Source: Polaribacter sp.
Lineage (GTDB): Bacteria > Bacteroidota > Bacteroidia > Flavobacteriales > Flavobacteriaceae
Direction: 5' to 3'
Assembly: GCA_030731695.1 (NCBI GenBank)
Contig: JANQTK010000174.1
Location: forward strand, 1-12,824
DNA length: 12,824 bases
This document shows positions 1 through 6,481 of this stretch, piece after piece (within the stretch, counting starts at the first letter, position 1; each line of letters opens with the position of its first letter). A model generated the notes under the pieces. It made no database searches. It saw only the letters and a program-made list of their open reading frames with translations, and was not told the origin of the DNA. The position numbers and the translations under genes were made by a program.

Positions 1-93
1 TATAAATCAGGATTTATTGATAAAAATCAATTAATTGAATTAGTAAAACCGCTGTTGAAAAGTGGTTATGGTAAAAATTTAATGGATTTATAA
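1..93 (+). CDS. rmlA: Glucose-1-phosphate thymidylyltransferase, C-terminal end (partial)
   Basis: This is the last 30 codons of a gene that begins before the window. Reading frame 1 ends in TAA at 91-93. The peptide contains FIDKNQLIELVKPLLKSGYG, which matches the conserved C-terminal tail of RmlA/RfbA (family form: YID-QL-LA-PL-KSGYG-YL). RmlA makes dTDP-glucose from glucose-1-phosphate and dTTP, the first step of dTDP-L-rhamnose synthesis, in the cytoplasm. Its stop codon overlaps the start of rmlC by one base (TAATG), so the two are almost certainly cotranscribed and translationally coupled. The identification rests on this short tail plus the rmlC neighbour; the catalytic part is not visible. 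Confidence 0.85.
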   Translation, partial: YKSGFIDKNQLIELVKPLLKSGYGKNLMDL

Positions 94-668
94 TGACAGT
101 TACAGAGACGCATTTAAAAGGTTGTTTTATTATAGAACCCACAATTTTTGATGATGGAAGAGGCAGCTTTTTTGAGTCTTTTAACTTGCAAAAGTTCGAA
201 GAAAAAACAGGATTAAAAATAAATTTTGTTCAAGACAATCAATCATTATCCCAAAGAGGCGTTTTAAGAGGCTTGCATTTTCAAAAGGGAGAGTTTGCTC
301 AAGCAAAATTAGTAAGAGTGATACAAGGAAAAGTGTTGGATGTTGTTGTTGATATTAGAAAAAGTTCAGAAACCTTTGGACAGTCTTTTTCCATAGAATT
401 GTCAGGTGAAAATAACAAACAATTATTTGTGCCTAGAGGATTTGCGCACGGTTTTGCTGTTTTAGAAGACAATACAATATTTTTTTATAAGTGCGATAAT
501 TATTATCACAAAGATTCAGAAGGAGGTATTATCTATAATGATGAAAGCTTAAATATTGACTGGAAACTAAAAGATGAAGAAATTGTGTTGTCTGAAAAAG
601 ATAAATTTCTTAAAAAATTGACGAGTTTTGAGGTCAAAGACACATTTAATGATTTGATTTGTAAGTGA
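93..668 (+). CDS. rmlC: dTDP-4-dehydrorhamnose 3,5-epimerase
   Basis: The 191-residue protein has the usual length of RmlC, a cupin-fold dimer that epimerises C3 and C5 of dTDP-4-keto-6-deoxyglucose in the dTDP-L-rhamnose pathway. The visible family signatures, in order, are FDDGRGSFFESF (19-30), the QDNQSLS substrate-binding stretch (47-53), VLRGLHFQ with the catalytic base His62, VLDVVVDIRKSS-TFG (81-96), VPRGFAHGF (113-121) and YKCDNYY, where Tyr132 fits the catalytic tyrosine. All key residues look intact. The start ATG at 93 shares a base with the rmlA stop. A gap with a hairpin follows, so this may end the nucleotide-sugar part of the operon. The presence of rmlA-rmlC predicts rhamnose (or a sugar derived from it) in the product; rmlB and rmlD are not seen and probably lie upstream. 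Confidence 0.96.
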   Translation: MTVTETHLKGCFIIEPTIFDDGRGSFFESFNLQKFEEKTGLKINFVQDNQSLSQRGVLRGLHFQKGEFAQAKLVRVIQGKVLDVVVDIRKSSETFGQSFSIELSGENNKQLFVPRGFAHGFAVLEDNTIFFYKCDNYYHKDSEGGIIYNDESLNIDWKLKDEEIVLSEKDKFLKKLTSFEVKDTFNDLICK

Positions 669-677
669 AAACAATTA

Positions 678-704
678 AAAGATTTTTCATCATTAAAAAT
701 CTTT
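678..704 (+). terminator. AT-rich hairpin after rmlC, possible intrinsic terminator
   Basis: A perfect 10-bp inverted repeat (AAAGATTTTT at 678-687 and AAAAATCTTT at 695-704) encloses a 7-base loop. It lies 10 bases after the rmlC stop in the 69-base gap before the next gene and is followed by CATTTTT. With only one G-C pair the stem is weak, and the T run is interrupted, so it may be a leaky terminator or an RNA-processing or stability element rather than a full stop. I see no clear Bacteroidota promoter (TTG and TAnnTTTG) in the rest of the gap. Confidence 0.45.
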
Positions 705-737
705 CATTTTTCAAATTGATTTTATACATATTATAAA

Positions 738-1697
738 ATGAAAAAAATTCACTGCTTAACTCCGGTTTATAACGATTGGGAGAGTTTTGAAGTTCTTACA
801 TCCCAATTAGAAGCACTTCAAAAAAAACACGATAAAGAGTATGTTTTTTCGTTAATTGCAATAAATGATGGCTCTACTGAGGTAAATAGTTTGTCTAAAA
901 CTTCACTTAACATTACCTTAATTCACCTTAAAATTAATATTGGTCACCAAAGAGCAATCGCTACAGGACTTCAATATATCTATAATGAAATTGACGATAC
1001 AGATTATGTAGTTGTCATGGATTGTGATGGAGAAGACAAGCCAGAAGATATTATTTCATTGATTGAAAAAGCCGGGGAAAACAACCATAAAAAAATTATT
1101 TTTGCGCAAAGAAGAAAACGTCAAGAAACTGTTTTCTTTAAATTTGGATATGTTATTTACAAAAAACTGTTCAAACTTTTCACAGGACAAAAAATAAGTT
1201 TTGGTAATTTTAGTGTGATACCAGAAGCGCTTTTATCAAAAGTAGTACATCAAAATAATATATGGAATCATTTTTCAGGTGGTGTTATTCAGTCTAAAAT
1301 TCCTTTTGATAAGGTTTTGTTGGATAGAGGAAAGAGATTTCATGGCGCATCAAAAATGAACTTTTACAACCTTACTATTCACGGGTTGAGTTCAATATCT
1401 GTTTATTTTGATTTCCTTTCATTAAGAATTTTAAAATTTACACTGTATGGAATTTTGCTTTGTGCAATCTCAATTTTTTATATTTTATATCAAAAAATAT
1501 TCACTGATAATGCCATTCCAGGTTGGGCTTCAAGTTTAACACTCATTCTTACAGGAATCATGCTTCAACTATTTACAGTTACATTGATTGTATTATTACT
1601 ACAACTTAGTTCTAGAAAAAACATTGCTGTTCCAAATTCAAAAACATATGTAGATTTTATAGAAAGTAAAGATTATTATCACAAAAATTTAAAATAA
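738..1697 (+). CDS. GT2 polyprenyl-phosphate glycosyltransferase, DPM1/GtrB-like, membrane-anchored
   Basis: The 319-residue protein has an N-terminal GT-A domain of family 2 and a C-terminal membrane anchor. Visible motifs are the nucleotide-binding start (LTPVYND, 7-13), AINDGST (41-47), NIGHQRAIATGL (67-78), the metal-binding DCDGEDKPE (95-103), and RGKRFHGASKM (197-207), which corresponds to the conserved basic R-R-F-x-x-SK element of dolichol- and undecaprenyl-phosphate sugar synthases. Two hydrophobic segments follow at about 234-253 and 268-290. Family members transfer a sugar from a nucleotide sugar to polyprenyl phosphate on the cytoplasmic face. The next gene, a GT-C enzyme that would use such a donor, starts 6 bases after the stop, strongly supporting this role. 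The sugar cannot be read from sequence. A plain GT2 role in repeat-unit assembly is the alternative. Confidence 0.85.
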   Translation: MKKIHCLTPVYNDWESFEVLTSQLEALQKKHDKEYVFSLIAINDGSTEVNSLSKTSLNITLIHLKINIGHQRAIATGLQYIYNEIDDTDYVVVMDCDGEDKPEDIISLIEKAGENNHKKIIFAQRRKRQETVFFKFGYVIYKKLFKLFTGQKISFGNFSVIPEALLSKVVHQNNIWNHFSGGVIQSKIPFDKVLLDRGKRFHGASKMNFYNLTIHGLSSISVYFDFLSLRILKFTLYGILLCAISIFYILYQKIFTDNAIPGWASSLTLILTGIMLQLFTVTLIVLLLQLSSRKNIAVPNSKTYVDFIESKDYYHKNLK

Positions 1698-1703
1698 ATA
1701 CTG

Positions 1704-3551
1704 ATGAAACAAAAAATAGTATCACTTGTTAAAGGCAATTATTTAATCATTGCAATATTGGTTTTAAGTGCTTTGTTACGGTTTTTTCATTTAGATTATC
1801 AAAGTCCTTGGCTAGATGAAATTCACACTTTAAATGAGGCAAATCCAAATGCTTCTCTCTCAGAAGTTTATAGCCAAATTCTTTCAGGAGAGCAAATGCC
1901 TCCACTTTACTTCTACATCTTATACTTTCTGTTTAAAATTTTTGGCTATTCTATTTTTGTTGCCAGATTTTTTTCGGCAATTTTGGGAGTTTTAGCTGTT
2001 TATGTTTTTTATAAGTTAGTAAAGAAATTAATTGATAATAAAACAGCACTTGTTGCAGCATTATTATTTGGAATGAATTATTTTATGATTTATTTCTCAC
2101 AAGAAGCAAGGCCATATATTCTTTTCACGCTATTTATGCTATTGTCTTTTTACAGGATGTTGATGTATTTGAAATCAAACACTATTAAAAATGCAATTTG
2201 GTTTGGATTAACGGCAAGTCTTATGCTGCACTCACATTTTATCGGATTTTTTACTCTGTTTGCTCAAGCCATTATATTTCTTTTGTTTTTATTTCTTAAA
2301 AAAGACTTAGATAAAAAACAGTTTTTCAAAGGCTCAATACTAGCAACAATTGTTTTATTGATTGTATATATACCTTCTATGCACTCCTTGATGAAAATAT
2401 TTAGTATCAAAAGCTTTTGGATTCCAGCTCCAGGTCCAGACTCTTTTAAATTAATTTACAAAAGTTTTTTTGGAAATTCTGAAATCATTATTTTCCTAAA
2501 TGGGATGTTATTCATTGGTTTTATATATAGCTTATTTAAATCTGAAAAAAGAAAAAATAGTGAAAATGAAGAGACTAATTGGAGTGCTATAATTTTAGTA
2601 CTTTGGATTTCATTAACTATTATTGTTCCTTTAATAAGTTCTTATATTTCAAACCCAATAATATTAGATAGATATTTTCTGGGTGTTTTGCCAGCAATTA
2701 TCATTCTACTAGCTATTGGTTTGATGCAAATAAAAGGAAAGCTTTTAAAAATAGTTTTCATTAGTATATATCTTATATTTTTCTTGTTTGATATGTTTGG
2801 AATACAAAAATATTATCATTCAGTCAAAAAGACACAGTTTAGAGAAACTACATCCTACATCATTGAAAAGAATGATAAAAATCATAAAGTGGTAAGTAGT
2901 TTGTCTTGGTATTTACCATATTTTTTCAATAAAGAAAATAAAAGTACTGAGATTTTTGGAGCAACACTTGATGAGTTTATTGCTCAGCAAAAATCATTAA
3001 ATAAAGAATCTCTCTCTTCATTTTGGTATTTTGATGCTCATGGAAGAGAATATAATCCTAGTCCTGAAACATTAGAATTTTTGAATCAAAACTATTTGGT
3101 GAAAGATAATTTTACTGGTTTACAAGCATGGACAAGACATTTTGTGATAAAAAGTGAAATGAACACAAAAGTTCAATTTTCACAAGAACAATTTAATATG
3201 CTTATTTCCAATACAAATTATAAGAGTAACTTTGATAAATTTGAGTTTAAAGACAATCATTTGATAGTTAGTGGATGGGCATTTTTAGAAAATCAAGATT
3301 CTAAAAATACAAAAATTCAATTAGTTTTGTTAAATAATTTAAATGGAGAAATAATGGAGACTTTAGAGGTTTTAAGAGAAGATGTAACTTCATATTTTAA
3401 GTTAAATTTTAATGCAGACAATACAGGATTTATCTCGGAAGTAGATTTAGAATACACTCCAAAGGGTGAATATAAATTAGGAATTTGGCTAAAAAATTCA
3501 GAGTCAAATATAGAGGCATTTATAGTAACCGATAAAATTATAAAAATATAG
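1704..3551 (+). CDS. GT39/ArnT-like membrane GT-C glycosyltransferase with extra C-terminal domain
   Basis: The 615-residue protein has roughly ten or more membrane segments between residues 13 and 367 and a soluble tail from about 370 to the end. It shows the hallmarks of the PMT_2/ArnT-type GT-C fold: the acidic pair in SPWLDEIHT (34-42) in the first outer loop, the MPPLYFYIL stretch (65-73), SQEARPYIL (132-140) and LDRYFLGVLP (321-330). Such enzymes take a sugar from a polyprenyl-phosphate carrier and attach it to an acceptor on the periplasmic side. The preceding DPM1/GtrB-like gene would make that donor. The tail ends in a beta-strand-rich segment (about 512-615) with LIVSGWAFLEN at 520-530, a GWAF-type element I remember from accessory domains of uncharacterised surface-glycan proteins; its function is unknown. 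The acceptor could be the polysaccharide repeat, lipid A-core or a protein; sequence alone does not decide. Confidence 0.8.
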   Translation: MKQKIVSLVKGNYLIIAILVLSALLRFFHLDYQSPWLDEIHTLNEANPNASLSEVYSQILSGEQMPPLYFYILYFLFKIFGYSIFVARFFSAILGVLAVYVFYKLVKKLIDNKTALVAALLFGMNYFMIYFSQEARPYILFTLFMLLSFYRMLMYLKSNTIKNAIWFGLTASLMLHSHFIGFFTLFAQAIIFLLFLFLKKDLDKKQFFKGSILATIVLLIVYIPSMHSLMKIFSIKSFWIPAPGPDSFKLIYKSFFGNSEIIIFLNGMLFIGFIYSLFKSEKRKNSENEETNWSAIILVLWISLTIIVPLISSYISNPIILDRYFLGVLPAIIILLAIGLMQIKGKLLKIVFISIYLIFFLFDMFGIQKYYHSVKKTQFRETTSYIIEKNDKNHKVVSSLSWYLPYFFNKENKSTEIFGATLDEFIAQQKSLNKESLSSFWYFDAHGREYNPSPETLEFLNQNYLVKDNFTGLQAWTRHFVIKSEMNTKVQFSQEQFNMLISNTNYKSNFDKFEFKDNHLIVSGWAFLENQDSKNTKIQLVLLNNLNGEIMETLEVLREDVTSYFKLNFNADNTGFISEVDLEYTPKGEYKLGIWLKNSESNIEAFIVTDKIIKI

Positions 3552-3588
3552 AGTTTATGAGATAACGAAGTAATATTTTTTTACATTG

Positions 3589-3637
3589 GCTAAAAAAAAT
3601 GATAAATATGACTAAAATAATATTTTTAGCTTTTTTT
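3589..3637 (+). terminator. Hairpin plus T-tract after the GT-C gene, probable intrinsic terminator
   Basis: GCTAAAAA (3589-3596) pairs perfectly with TTTTTAGC (3623-3630), immediately followed by seven T's (3631-3637). Inside the 26-base loop lies a second, competing left arm, CTAAAA (3612-3617), which pairs with TTTTAG (3624-3629) across a 6-base loop. Either form puts a stem directly, or one base, before the T-tract, the classical layout of a rho-independent terminator, although the stems are AT-rich. It lies 38 bases after the stop of the GT-C gene and 58 bases before the methyltransferase start, so transcription of the downstream genes may need read-through or a separate promoter that I could not identify in 3638-3694. 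Confidence 0.55.
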
Positions 3638-3694
3638 GATATTATCAACTCTAAAACGGAACTTTAAAAAAAAATTAATAAGAACAAACGCTAT

Positions 3695-4360
3695 ATGAAT
3701 TACGAAGAAAAGTCAGAAAATTATTATTCAAATATTAGACATGACCTAATCAAGTTTTTTGATAAAAGTAAAGATATTAAAGTGCTTGAAATAGGAGCTG
3801 CATACGGTGAGACTTTGTTCTATTTAAAAGAAAAAGGGATTGCAAAAGAGGCAATTGGGATAGAGTTATTCGAAGATAAAATGAATCAAAATAAATACAA
3901 AAATATAGACAGATTTATTTTTGGAAATATCAACGATATTGATTTATTAGAATTTGAAGCATATTTCGATTTAATTCTATTACCCGACGTTTTAGAACAT
4001 ATTTACGATCCCAAATTAACACTTTCAAAGGTTCATAAATATCTAAAACCTAGTGGAGAAATTATTGTTAGTATGCCAAATATAAGACACTATTCAGCAT
4101 TTGTAAAAATTTTTATAAGAGGTGATTTTAAATATGAAGAAAGTGGCATTTTTGATTATACTCATGTTAGGTTTTATTGCAAAAAAAATATCAAAGAACT
4201 TTTGGAAAGTTCAGGTTTTAAAACAATACACGTAGAAAGTTCTATTAAAAACTATAAAGGCAAGTCTGTAGCCAAAATTATAAACCTACTTACCTTCGGT
4301 ATTTTTGAAGAGCTGTTTTCAAAACAATATTTTTTTAAATTGAGCAAAATACAACAATGA
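3695..4360 (+). CDS. Class I SAM-dependent methyltransferase (Methyltransf_23-like)
   Basis: The 221-residue protein is a small Rossmann-fold methyltransferase. Motif I, the SAM-binding glycine loop, is VLEIGAAYGET (30-40); the acidic residue ending strand 2 is in IGIELFED (54-61); FDLILLPDVLEH (91-102) is the motif IV/post-motif region; LKPSGEIIVSMPNIRH (117-132) and HVRFYCKKNIKELL-SSGF (157-175) follow as in many sugar or glycan methyltransferases from O-antigen loci. The likely role is methylation of a sugar hydroxyl on a lipid-linked intermediate or nucleotide sugar in the cytoplasm; the exact substrate is unknown. The start is the first ATG after the terminator-like gap, with an A-rich run (nine A's at 3666-3674) before it and no Shine-Dalgarno sequence. 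Its stop overlaps the next start (ATGA, 4357-4360), so the two products are likely made together. Confidence 0.85.
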   Translation: MNYEEKSENYYSNIRHDLIKFFDKSKDIKVLEIGAAYGETLFYLKEKGIAKEAIGIELFEDKMNQNKYKNIDRFIFGNINDIDLLEFEAYFDLILLPDVLEHIYDPKLTLSKVHKYLKPSGEIIVSMPNIRHYSAFVKIFIRGDFKYEESGIFDYTHVRFYCKKNIKELLESSGFKTIHVESSIKNYKGKSVAKIINLLTFGIFEELFSKQYFFKLSKIQQ

Positions 4361-5175
4361 ATTACCCCAGAATAAATATAATTTTTAGATGTTGTGATGC
4401 GGTTAATGCCGTAAATAAGTCTCCTAGACCATTTGATTTAGACAAAAAAACATTAATAAAAATTTGCTTTAAAAGTTTACTTAATTCTCTTCAAGGGTTT
4501 AATTATAAGTTGATAGTGCTAGGAGATAATCTTTCTGTGGAAATGAAAACATTTTTCCAAAAACACGATTTACAACTTATAGAAGGTGTTTTTGGAAATG
4601 ATAATTCAATAAGAAAATCAATAGAAATTGCACTTGAACAATCAGCTAATGAATGGGTTTATTTTTGTGAAGACGATTATTTACACACTCAGGATTTTTT
4701 TTTAAAAATAGTCACACTAATTAAAGAAAAACAAAATATAATTCCAGCAAGTATAAAAATTAAGAAGCTTTTAAGAAAGCGTCAAATAACACTTTTTTCT
4801 TTTCCTAGATTTTTTGCAAAACCTAATTTAGTGATTTTTCCTTGCGATTACCCAGATAGGTATTTGATTGATTATTCTGAGAAAAATTTCATCTTTAAAA
4901 CCTCTAATTCTCATTGGAGACAAGTTTCCGATACAACTTTTACTTTTTTAATAGAAACTACAGAAGTTAAAAAACACCAAAGAGTATTATTTAAATCTGC
5001 AAACAAAGCAAATGATAGGTATTTAAGCAAAAAACTCTATGGTAAATCTTTTTTCTTTAACAAATTATTATGTTTATCTCCAATCCCAACTTTAAGCACA
5101 CATATGCATATAACAACGATGTCTCCTTTAATAAATTTTGAAGTATTGGTGAATCAATTAATAAATGAAGTTTAA
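4357..5175 (+). CDS. Putative GT-A-like glycosyltransferase with EDD motif, uncharacterised family
   Basis: The 272-residue soluble protein does not match a well-described enzyme that I can name. Its start resembles a nucleotide-sugar-binding GT-A strand (INIIFRCCD, 6-14), then SPRPFDLDKKTL (22-33), a VLGDNLS segment (54-60), and WVYFCEDDYLH (100-110), where EDD at 105-107 sits where GT2 enzymes carry their metal-binding DxD. Further apparently conserved-looking pieces are FPCDYPDRYL (161-170) and a C-terminal STHMHITTMSPLINFE (247-262) with His249 and His251 before an SP. I infer a glycosyltransferase or related sugar-phosphate transferase of the repeat-unit assembly line; this is supported by its place between a coupled methyltransferase and the flippase gene (9 bases downstream). 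A nine-T run lies inside the frame at 4695-4703. The assignment is moderate: the fold guess is better supported than the activity. Confidence 0.6.
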   Translation: MNYPRINIIFRCCDAVNAVNKSPRPFDLDKKTLIKICFKSLLNSLQGFNYKLIVLGDNLSVEMKTFFQKHDLQLIEGVFGNDNSIRKSIEIALEQSANEWVYFCEDDYLHTQDFFLKIVTLIKEKQNIIPASIKIKKLLRKRQITLFSFPRFFAKPNLVIFPCDYPDRYLIDYSEKNFIFKTSNSHWRQVSDTTFTFLIETTEVKKHQRVLFKSANKANDRYLSKKLYGKSFFFNKLLCLSPIPTLSTHMHITTMSPLINFEVLVNQLINEV

Positions 5176-5184
5176 CTTTAAAGC

Positions 5185-6468
5185 ATGTTAAAAAAATATT
5201 TTCAAGATAAAGAAACTATTAATTATGTGTTGTCTAAAGGAGGAATAACATTCTTTTTTAGAATGATTGCTATGGGACTTAGTTTTTTAACTATGTGGTT
5301 TATAACCAATTTTTATGGCGAATCTGTGTTTGGAAGATATTCTTTAGCGCTTACAGTTTTACAAATCACATCTATGGTTTTTGCTCTTGGATTACCTACA
5401 GCTTTTTTAAGTTTTACAGGAGCCTATAGTTCTCAAAAAATGATAAAAGGGTTTTTATTTAAATCAATAAAAATAGCCATTATGTCTGTTGTTATTCCAA
5501 CAGTAATTTATTTTGTTTTTGCACAAGATATTTCTGAGTATATTTTTAAAAAAGTATCATTATCACCATACATTACCATACTTTCTATAAGTATTCCATT
5601 TATGATTCTGCATGAAATATTATGTTACTATTTTCTTTCATTAAAGAAATTTATTACTTACGGCCTTTTTATGTTTATTCTTCCTAATTCTTTATTTTTA
5701 CTCTTTTTGATATTGTCTAAGCAGTTATTAGTAGATTCTTTTTTTACTTTTTTAGCTTTTTCATTATCTATAATTATCACGGTTTTAATAGGTTTACTAA
5801 ATGTTTTTTTAAAGAATACCTCTGCAGAATATCCAATTATAAGCACAAAAGATATTTTAAAAAAGTCAGTACCAATGATGATTAGTGGTATTTTTTTAGT
5901 GCTATTAAATTGGACAGATATTTTGATGCTAGGAAGATTCGAAACTGAGAGCCAAATCGGAATTTATAATGTAGCTTTTAAAGTAGGATATTTAGCGCTT
6001 TTTTTTGTTGTTTCAATGAATGTTGTTATCATGCCAAAAATATCAGAATTATACCATCAAAATAATTTTATTGAAATGAAAAAAATTATAAATAAAGCAA
6101 CACAAGTTGTTATAATACTTACTATACCACTCGCTGTAATTATAATTTTTTTTAGTGAGTTTATTCTTTCTTTTTTTGGAAAGGGATTTGTTGTTGGTAG
6201 CACAACTTTGATAATAATTACTTTAGGAGCGTTGTTTAATGCAATTACAGGAAATGTTGACCAAATTTTAAACATGACTAACAATCAAAAACTAGTGAGA
6301 AATATTTTTATAGTAGGTTTTGGACTAAATGTTATTTTAAATTTTTCATTAATACCAAATTATGGAATTATTGGCGCTGCTACTTCAAGTTTGATAACAA
6401 ATGTTATTGTAAACATGATTTTTGTTATTATCATCAAAAGAAAACTGGGTTTCTATACATTTATTTAA
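5185..6468 (+). CDS. wzx: Wzx-type polysaccharide flippase (MOP superfamily)
   Basis: The 427-residue protein is almost wholly hydrophobic with about 12 membrane segments, the size and shape of O-antigen/capsule repeat-unit translocases. Typical pieces are NFYGESVFGRYSLALTVLQ (42-60) after the first helix, NWTDILMLGRF-TESQIGIYNVA (242-264) at the start of the second half, PKISELY (284-290), and LNFSLIPNYGIIGAA (385-399) near helix 11. Wzx flips the undecaprenyl-pyrophosphate-linked repeat unit from the cytoplasmic to the periplasmic leaflet. It sits amid glycosyltransferases and upstream of two Wzy/ligase-like genes, which supports a Wzx/Wzy-dependent rather than an ABC-transporter pathway. 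It starts 9 bases after the preceding stop and ends 13 bases before the next start. Other MOP members (MurJ, MATE exporters) are less likely given the motifs and context. The symbol names the functional class; wzx sequences vary widely. Confidence 0.9.
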   Translation: MLKKYFQDKETINYVLSKGGITFFFRMIAMGLSFLTMWFITNFYGESVFGRYSLALTVLQITSMVFALGLPTAFLSFTGAYSSQKMIKGFLFKSIKIAIMSVVIPTVIYFVFAQDISEYIFKKVSLSPYITILSISIPFMILHEILCYYFLSLKKFITYGLFMFILPNSLFLLFLILSKQLLVDSFFTFLAFSLSIIITVLIGLLNVFLKNTSAEYPIISTKDILKKSVPMMISGIFLVLLNWTDILMLGRFETESQIGIYNVAFKVGYLALFFVVSMNVVIMPKISELYHQNNFIEMKKIINKATQVVIILTIPLAVIIIFFSEFILSFFGKGFVVGSTTLIIITLGALFNAITGNVDQILNMTNNQKLVRNIFIVGFGLNVILNFSLIPNYGIIGAATSSLITNVIVNMIFVIIIKRKLGFYTFI

Positions 6469-6481
6469 TCGTAAAAGCACT

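Noticed and set aside
3586..3610. TTG (3586-3588) and TAAATATG (3603-3610) as a promoter for the methyltransferase operon
   Set aside because: The second element has a mismatch to TAnnTTTG, the 14-base spacing is shorter than the usual range, and both lie inside the terminator-like hairpin.
5658..5846. Minus-strand open frames inside wzx and other genes (also 6057-6284, 6649-6945, 7308-7550, 11641-11856)
   Set aside because: All lie fully within well-supported + strand genes and have the low-complexity lysine/isoleucine/phenylalanine-rich look of antisense shadows.
6422..6481. Upstream in-frame ATG giving a 291-residue version of the GT2 protein
   Set aside because: The added 20 residues lie inside the wzx coding region and do not resemble a GT2 N-terminus; the ATG at 6482 puts the first beta strand at the usual distance and lies 13 bases after the wzx stop.
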